Assembly: GCF_026627425.1 (NCBI RefSeq)
Contig: NZ_JAPNLH010000005.1
Coordinates: 62,001 to 126,000 of the forward strand
DNA length: 64,000 nt
DNA from: Arthrobacter endolithicus
GTDB lineage: Bacteria > Actinomycetota > Actinomycetes > Actinomycetales > Micrococcaceae
Reading direction: 5' to 3'
The notes beneath the pieces were generated by a model. That model was not told where the DNA came from, did no database searches, and was given only the letters and a program-made list of their open reading frames with translations. A program made the position numbers and the translations under genes. How positions within the stretch are numbered: the stretch's first letter is position 1; each line of letters starts with the position of its first letter. Shown in pieces: positions 60,789-64,000 of this stretch.

Positions 60789-60904
60789 GAGAGCCCTTCC
60801 GAGCACGGACGCCCCGGCACTAGCCCAACGGCGCATGATGGGTCCAGATTCTCCCCAGGACTCTCAGACCTAGGCTGCGCATCGGTGTTGCTGCTCAACG
60901 TCAT
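60785..60904 (-). CDS. Possible 39-residue leader ORF coupled to the GNAT gene
   Basis: A short frame from ATG 60904 (MTLSSNTDAQPRSESPGENL and on) ends with TGA overlapping the GNAT ATG (ATGA). GGAG lies about 14 bases upstream of the start, which is rather far. It has no recognisable domain. It could be a real small ORF, a leader peptide or chance. Confidence 0.3.
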   Translation of the reverse strand: MTLSSNTDAQPRSESPGENLDPSCAVGLVPGRPCSEGLS

Positions 60905-60934
60905 TGTTAAGCCACTTTCTCCAGAGTTGATCAC

Positions 60935-60961
60935 ATCATAGGCCCCTTGCGGTGCCGTCAA
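60935..60961 (-). promoter_or_regulatory. Candidate promoter of the GNAT gene
   Basis: TTGACG (60956-60961) and TATGAT (60935-60940) lie on the minus strand, but the 15-base spacer is short. The 303-bp gap up to rplA contains also the rplA terminator and the short ORF described separately. Confidence 0.35.
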
Positions 60962-61036
60962 TCAGCGTGCGGATTTTTCCCCCGCCACGTTTCCCCACAG
61001 CGGTGCCTCCGTCAGGGGTACCGCGGCGGGGTGCGC

Positions 61037-61077
61037 AAAAAGGGCCGGCGCAGCAATTGCTGCTGCACCGACCCTTT
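61037..61077 (-). terminator. Terminator of rplK-rplA
   Basis: A 16-bp stem, with two G-U pairs, closes a 5-base loop and is followed on the minus strand by TTTTTGCGC. It lies 14 bp after rplA. Confidence 0.88.
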
Positions 61078-61091
61078 ACATAATGCCGTAC

Positions 61092-61799
61092 TTACGCCTC
61101 GGTCAGAACCTTGGTGACGTTGGGATCCACGGCTATGCCGGGGCCGAACGTAGTGCTGACGGTGGCCTTCTGCAGGTAGCGGCCCTTGGAAGCGGACGGC
61201 TTCAGACGAAGCACCTCTTCCAACGCTGCCGCGTAGTTCTGCGCCAATGCGATGGCGTCGAAGGAAACCTTGCCGACGATGAAATGAAGGTTCGAATGCT
61301 TGTCGACACGGAAGTCGATCTTTCCGCCCTTAATGTCCTGAACGGCCTTCGCAACATCGTTGGTGACCGTACCGGTCTTCGGGTTCGGCATCAGGTTGCG
61401 CGGGCCCAAGATCTTACCCAGGCGACCGACTTTACCCATCAGATCCGGGGTTGCCACGGCGGAATCGAAATCCGTCCAGCCACCCTGAATCTTCTCGATC
61501 AGGTCGTCGGAACCAACGAAATCGGCGCCGGCTGCGATGGCGGCCTCGGCACGGTCGCCCGTGGCGAAAACCAGAACGCGGGCGGTCTTGCCGGTTCCGT
61601 GCGGCAGAATTACGGTGCCGCGCACCATCTGGTCCGCCTTGCGGGGATCTACGCCCAACCGAAAGGCCACCTCTACGGTCGCATCGAACTTGGACGGGTT
61701 TGTTTCCTTGGCGAGCTTGATGGCCTCAAGCGGCGCGTAGAGATTCTCCGCGTCGATCTTGGCGGCCGCTGCCTCATATGCTTTGCTGCGCTTTGCCAT
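61092..61799 (-). CDS. rplA: 50S ribosomal protein L1
   Basis: L1 (235 residues) moves the E-site tRNA and in many bacteria represses the L11 operon. It has [40 protein letters not shown] and [15 protein letters not shown]. It follows rplK after 197 bp without a gene. Confidence 0.98.
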   Translation of the reverse strand: MAKRSKAYEAAAAKIDAENLYAPLEAIKLAKETNPSKFDATVEVAFRLGVDPRKADQMVRGTVILPHGTGKTARVLVFATGDRAEAAIAAGADFVGSDDLIEKIQGGWTDFDSAVATPDLMGKVGRLGKILGPRNLMPNPKTGTVTNDVAKAVQDIKGGKIDFRVDKHSNLHFIVGKVSFDAIALAQNYAAALEEVLRLKPSASKGRYLQKATVSTTFGPGIAVDPNVTKVLTEA

Positions 61800-61996
61800 G
61801 CTGCTGTTTCTCCTTGTGCAGTTGTGGTCTGCGGACCGCGCTGGGCCCTGCCACCGGCGTCGGATCGCACCTGGGTGCGCTATCCGCCGTCGTTATCTGT
61901 TTTTGTCTTGGTGTTTAGCGATCTCCCTGCGGACGTGGACGCCGTTGGTCGATCACCGGGACTGCGTGAGTGAGGACTATGCCTCGATGTTCATTC

Positions 61997-62428
61997 TCAG
62001 GCTTCGACGGTGATACCCATGGAGCGGGCGGTGCCGGCGATGATCTTCATGGCGCCTTCGATGTCCGTGGCGTTCAGATCCACCATCTTCTGGGTCGCAA
62101 TTTCGGTCACCTGGGCCTTGGTCAGGTTGGCAACCTTGACGGTATGCGGGGTGCCTGAACCCTTGGCAACACCGGCAGCCTTTTTGATCAGCTCTGCAGC
62201 CGGCGGCGTCTTGGTGATGAAGGTAAATGAACGGTCTTCGTAGACGGTGATTTCAACCGGGATAACGTTTCCGCGCTGGGATTCCGTGGCAGCGTTGTAC
62301 GCCTTGCAGAATTCCATGATGTTGACACCATGCTGACCAAGGGCGGGTCCGATGGGAGGCGCCGGATTAGCGGCTCCTGCCTGGATCTGCAGCTTGATGA
62401 GGCCGGTGACCTTTTTCTTGGGGGCCAA
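61997..62428 (-). CDS. rplK: 50S ribosomal protein L11
   Basis: L11 (143 residues) is part of the GTPase centre and binds thiopeptides. It starts with TTG ([20 protein letters not shown]), AGAAGGA being upstream, and has [21 protein letters not shown] and [11 protein letters not shown]. It lies 154 bp after nusG. Confidence 0.98.
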   Translation of the reverse strand: MAPKKKVTGLIKLQIQAGAANPAPPIGPALGQHGVNIMEFCKAYNAATESQRGNVIPVEITVYEDRSFTFITKTPPAAELIKKAAGVAKGSGTPHTVKVANLTKAQVTEIATQKMVDLNATDIEGAMKIIAGTARSMGITVEA

Positions 62429-62463
62429 TTTCGGGTCCTTCTTTCAATGACTTTCCTGGAGAG

Positions 62464-62517
62464 ACGGAGCGCGCCCCAGGTTCTTTGACCATCATGGCGT
62501 GATGGTCACCGCTCCGT
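62464..62517 (-). other. Two-stem leader structure upstream of rplK
   Basis: Outer stem ACGGAGCG (62464-62471) with CGCTCCGT (62510-62517) and inner stem GACCATCA (62487-62494) with TGATGGTC (62500-62507) lie 35-90 bases ahead of the rplK start on the minus strand. It is a candidate binding site for L1 or another regulator of the L11 operon. Confidence 0.5.
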
Positions 62518-62582
62518 TCCGGCTAAGCAGGCCGACTCGGAGCGAAGACTAATTTTTTGTGCCGCTGCTGCGGTACCGCCGG

Positions 62583-63464
62583 CTAGATCTTCGAGACCTG
62601 GTTGAACGAAAGCGTCACCGGGGTTTCGCGTTCAAAAATGGAAACCAAGACAACCAGGGTCTGAGACTCTGGCTTGATCTCGGAGATTGTGGCCGGCAGG
62701 GTCTCGAACGGGCCGTCCTTGACGATGACGGACTCGCCGACCTCAAAGTCAACAATCGCATCGGCGGGATTATGCCTGACGGGCTGGCCGGCCTCGGCCT
62801 GCTCTTCCTCAAAGATCGGTGCGAGCATCGAGAAAACCTCATCAAGTCGCAACGGCACCGGATTATGTGCGTTCCCGACGAAACCGGTGACTCCGGGCGT
62901 GTGGCGTACGGCGCCCCACGACGCATCTGTCAGTTCCATCCGGACCAGAACATACCCGGGGATCCGCACGCGGTTCACGACCTTGCGCTGAGCGTTCTTG
63001 ATCTCCACGACCTCTTCCATCGGGACCTGAATTTCGAAGATGTAATCTTCCATATTCAACGACGTGATGCGGGTCTCGAGGTTCGCTTTGACGCGGTTTT
63101 CGTAACCGGCGTAGGAGTGGATGACGAACCAGTCGCCCTCCTGTCGGCGCAGTTTGGCCTTGAACTCATCGGCGGGGTCAACCGCAGCCTCGGCGGCGGC
63201 CGATGCCAAGGCATCCGCGCCGTCGGCACCGGCACTGTCGGCGCTGTTGTCGTCCGTTACGTCACCGTCGTCAACGGCGTCACTGACGTCGACGTCGTCA
63301 GCTACGTCACCGTTAACAGTCTCGTTGTCCGTCCCGCTGGCCGACGGGATAGAAGACTCCTCTCCCGTTACGGGCACAGCGGAATCCGAATTGCCGTCCG
63401 CGATATCCGCAGCCACATTCTCGTCCAGCACACTCTGCGTTGCTTCGAGTTCCTGCTCAGACAC
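62583..63464 (-). CDS. nusG: Transcription termination/antitermination protein NusG
   Basis: NusG (293 residues) links RNA polymerase to Rho or to the ribosome through S10. The NGN domain starts near residue 117 ([23 protein letters not shown], ends) and the KOW domain covers the C-terminus ([19 protein letters not shown]). The first 110 residues or so are an acidic Ser/Asp/Ala-rich extension. I start at the GTG at 63464, preceded by GGAAAGCAGG. It lies 96 bp after secE. Confidence 0.96.
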   Translation of the reverse strand: MSEQELEATQSVLDENVAADIADGNSDSAVPVTGEESSIPSASGTDNETVNGDVADDVDVSDAVDDGDVTDDNSADSAGADGADALASAAAEAAVDPADEFKAKLRRQEGDWFVIHSYAGYENRVKANLETRITSLNMEDYIFEIQVPMEEVVEIKNAQRKVVNRVRIPGYVLVRMELTDASWGAVRHTPGVTGFVGNAHNPVPLRLDEVFSMLAPIFEEEQAEAGQPVRHNPADAIVDFEVGESVIVKDGPFETLPATISEIKPESQTLVVLVSIFERETPVTLSFNQVSKI

Positions 63465-63560
63465 GTATTTCCTGCTTTCCTTTTCCAAACTTGAGTGGCT
63501 CAAACCGGCCGGCACTCCGACCCCCGCAAACCCAAAACGGTCCGCCGCGGGACAGTGCTT

Positions 63561-63839
63561 CTAATGCTCTACGGTTCCGCTTCCACCGAAAATCCATAAC
63601 ACGGCCTTGCCGAAGCCAAGGTCAAGGCCTGTGACAATTGCCATCATGATGACCACAAACACCAAAACGACCAGTGTGTAGTTCACCAGCTCTTGGCGGG
63701 TGGGGGCCACCACTTTCCGGAGCTCCCCTATGACCTGGCGGAAGAAAAGCGCGAGGCGGGCGAAGATACCGGGTTTACCGGGCTTCGTGCCCTTCTTGGC
63801 GGGGCGGCCATGGGAGCTGCCGGCAGCTGTTTCGGTCAC
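63561..63839 (-). CDS. secE: Protein translocase subunit SecE
   Basis: This 92-residue protein has a hydrophilic Lys-rich N-terminus, the conserved FFRQVIGELRKVVAPTRQELVNY amphipathic stretch (ends) and a single membrane helix (TLVVLVFVVIMMAIVTGLDL). It is the SecYEG subunit that clamps SecY. I start at GTG 63839 with GTGAGG upstream; the frame is open for 32 more codons but that part is not SecE-like. It lies between tRNA-Trp and nusG. Confidence 0.96.
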   Translation of the reverse strand: MTETAAGSSHGRPAKKGTKPGKPGIFARLALFFRQVIGELRKVVAPTRQELVNYTLVVLVFVVIMMAIVTGLDLGFGKAVLWIFGGSGTVEH

Positions 63840-63946
63840 CAATGCCTCACTCGTCCTTATCGGTTGGTTCCCCAGTTCACGCTGAACGGTTCTCTTCTGC
63901 TGATACTTCCATAATGCTGGTGCTTCAGTATTCAATTACCGATATG

Positions 63947-64000
63947 CAGGGCAGACAGGACTCGAACCTGCAACCTGCGGTTTTGGAGACCGCTGCGCTA
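63947..64000 (-). tRNA. tRNA-Trp (CCA anticodon), 5' end cut by the window
   Basis: On the minus strand the anticodon loop CTCCAAAA shows CCA, the T arm is GCAGG-TTCGAAT-CCTGT, and the 3' acceptor strand CTGCCCT with discriminator G ends at 63947. The 5' acceptor strand (about 7 bases) falls outside the window. The gene does not encode the full CCA end. tRNA-Trp before secE-nusG is a usual order. Confidence 0.92.

Overview
This window is a stretch of high-GC actinobacterial chromosome, most likely from an Arthrobacter-type Micrococcaceae. The evidence is the mycothiol glycosyltransferase MshA beside an actinobacterial Ino1, the str-S10-spc-alpha superoperon without rpsN or rpsD, the long Ala/Lys/acid-rich tails on ribosomal proteins, frequent GTG and TTG starts, and the treX-treY-treZ trehalose route. 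The species cannot be named from the sequence alone. No plasmid or phage genes are seen. One insertion sequence is present.

Layout. 1-1455 (minus): 5' part of tsaE, and alr. 1590-3989: mshA (plus) converges with ino1 (minus) on a shared terminator hairpin. 4201-11868 (minus): treX, treY, treZ and an aldo/keto reductase, with a tandem-repeat patch between treX and treY. 11945-19764: nnr, acpS and glmS (minus), coaA, a DD-carboxypeptidase-like lipoprotein and mscL (plus), then glmM (minus). 19880-25370 (minus): rplM-rpsI, truA, rplQ, rpoA, rpsK, rpsM, rpmJ, infA. 25777-29145 (plus): a three-gene sugar or glycerol-phosphate type ABC importer lying inside the translation superoperon. 29213-42342 (minus): map, adk, secY, then the complete spc and S10 gene sets except rpsN. 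42825-47199 (minus): tuf, fusA, rpsG, rpsL. 47547-55083 (minus): rpoC, rpoB. 55342-56707: IS element with a DD35E transposase, just upstream of rpoB. 56867-58075 (plus): thiolase. 58252-59340 (minus): rplL, rplJ behind an L10-type leader. 59664-60788 (minus): tandem-GNAT protein. 61092-64000 (minus): rplA, rplK, nusG, secE and a truncated tRNA-Trp.

How the genes work together. Most of the window builds and runs the ribosome, RNA polymerase and the Sec channel. A second theme is amino-sugar and inositol metabolism: GlmS and GlmM lead to UDP-GlcNAc, Ino1 makes inositol-3-phosphate, and MshA joins the two for mycothiol, while alr, the carboxypeptidase and glmS/glmM feed or trim the cell wall. 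The tre cluster converts glycogen-type glucan to trehalose.

The most unusual points are about gene order and regulation: an importer operon between map and infA, a thiolase plus an IS between rplL and rpoB, a terminator hairpin inside the first codons of truA, a nested hairpin at the S10/spc boundary, and two short tandem-repeat arrays. I saw no convincing previously undescribed multi-gene system. All promoters and hairpins were found by eye and have not been folded or scored.
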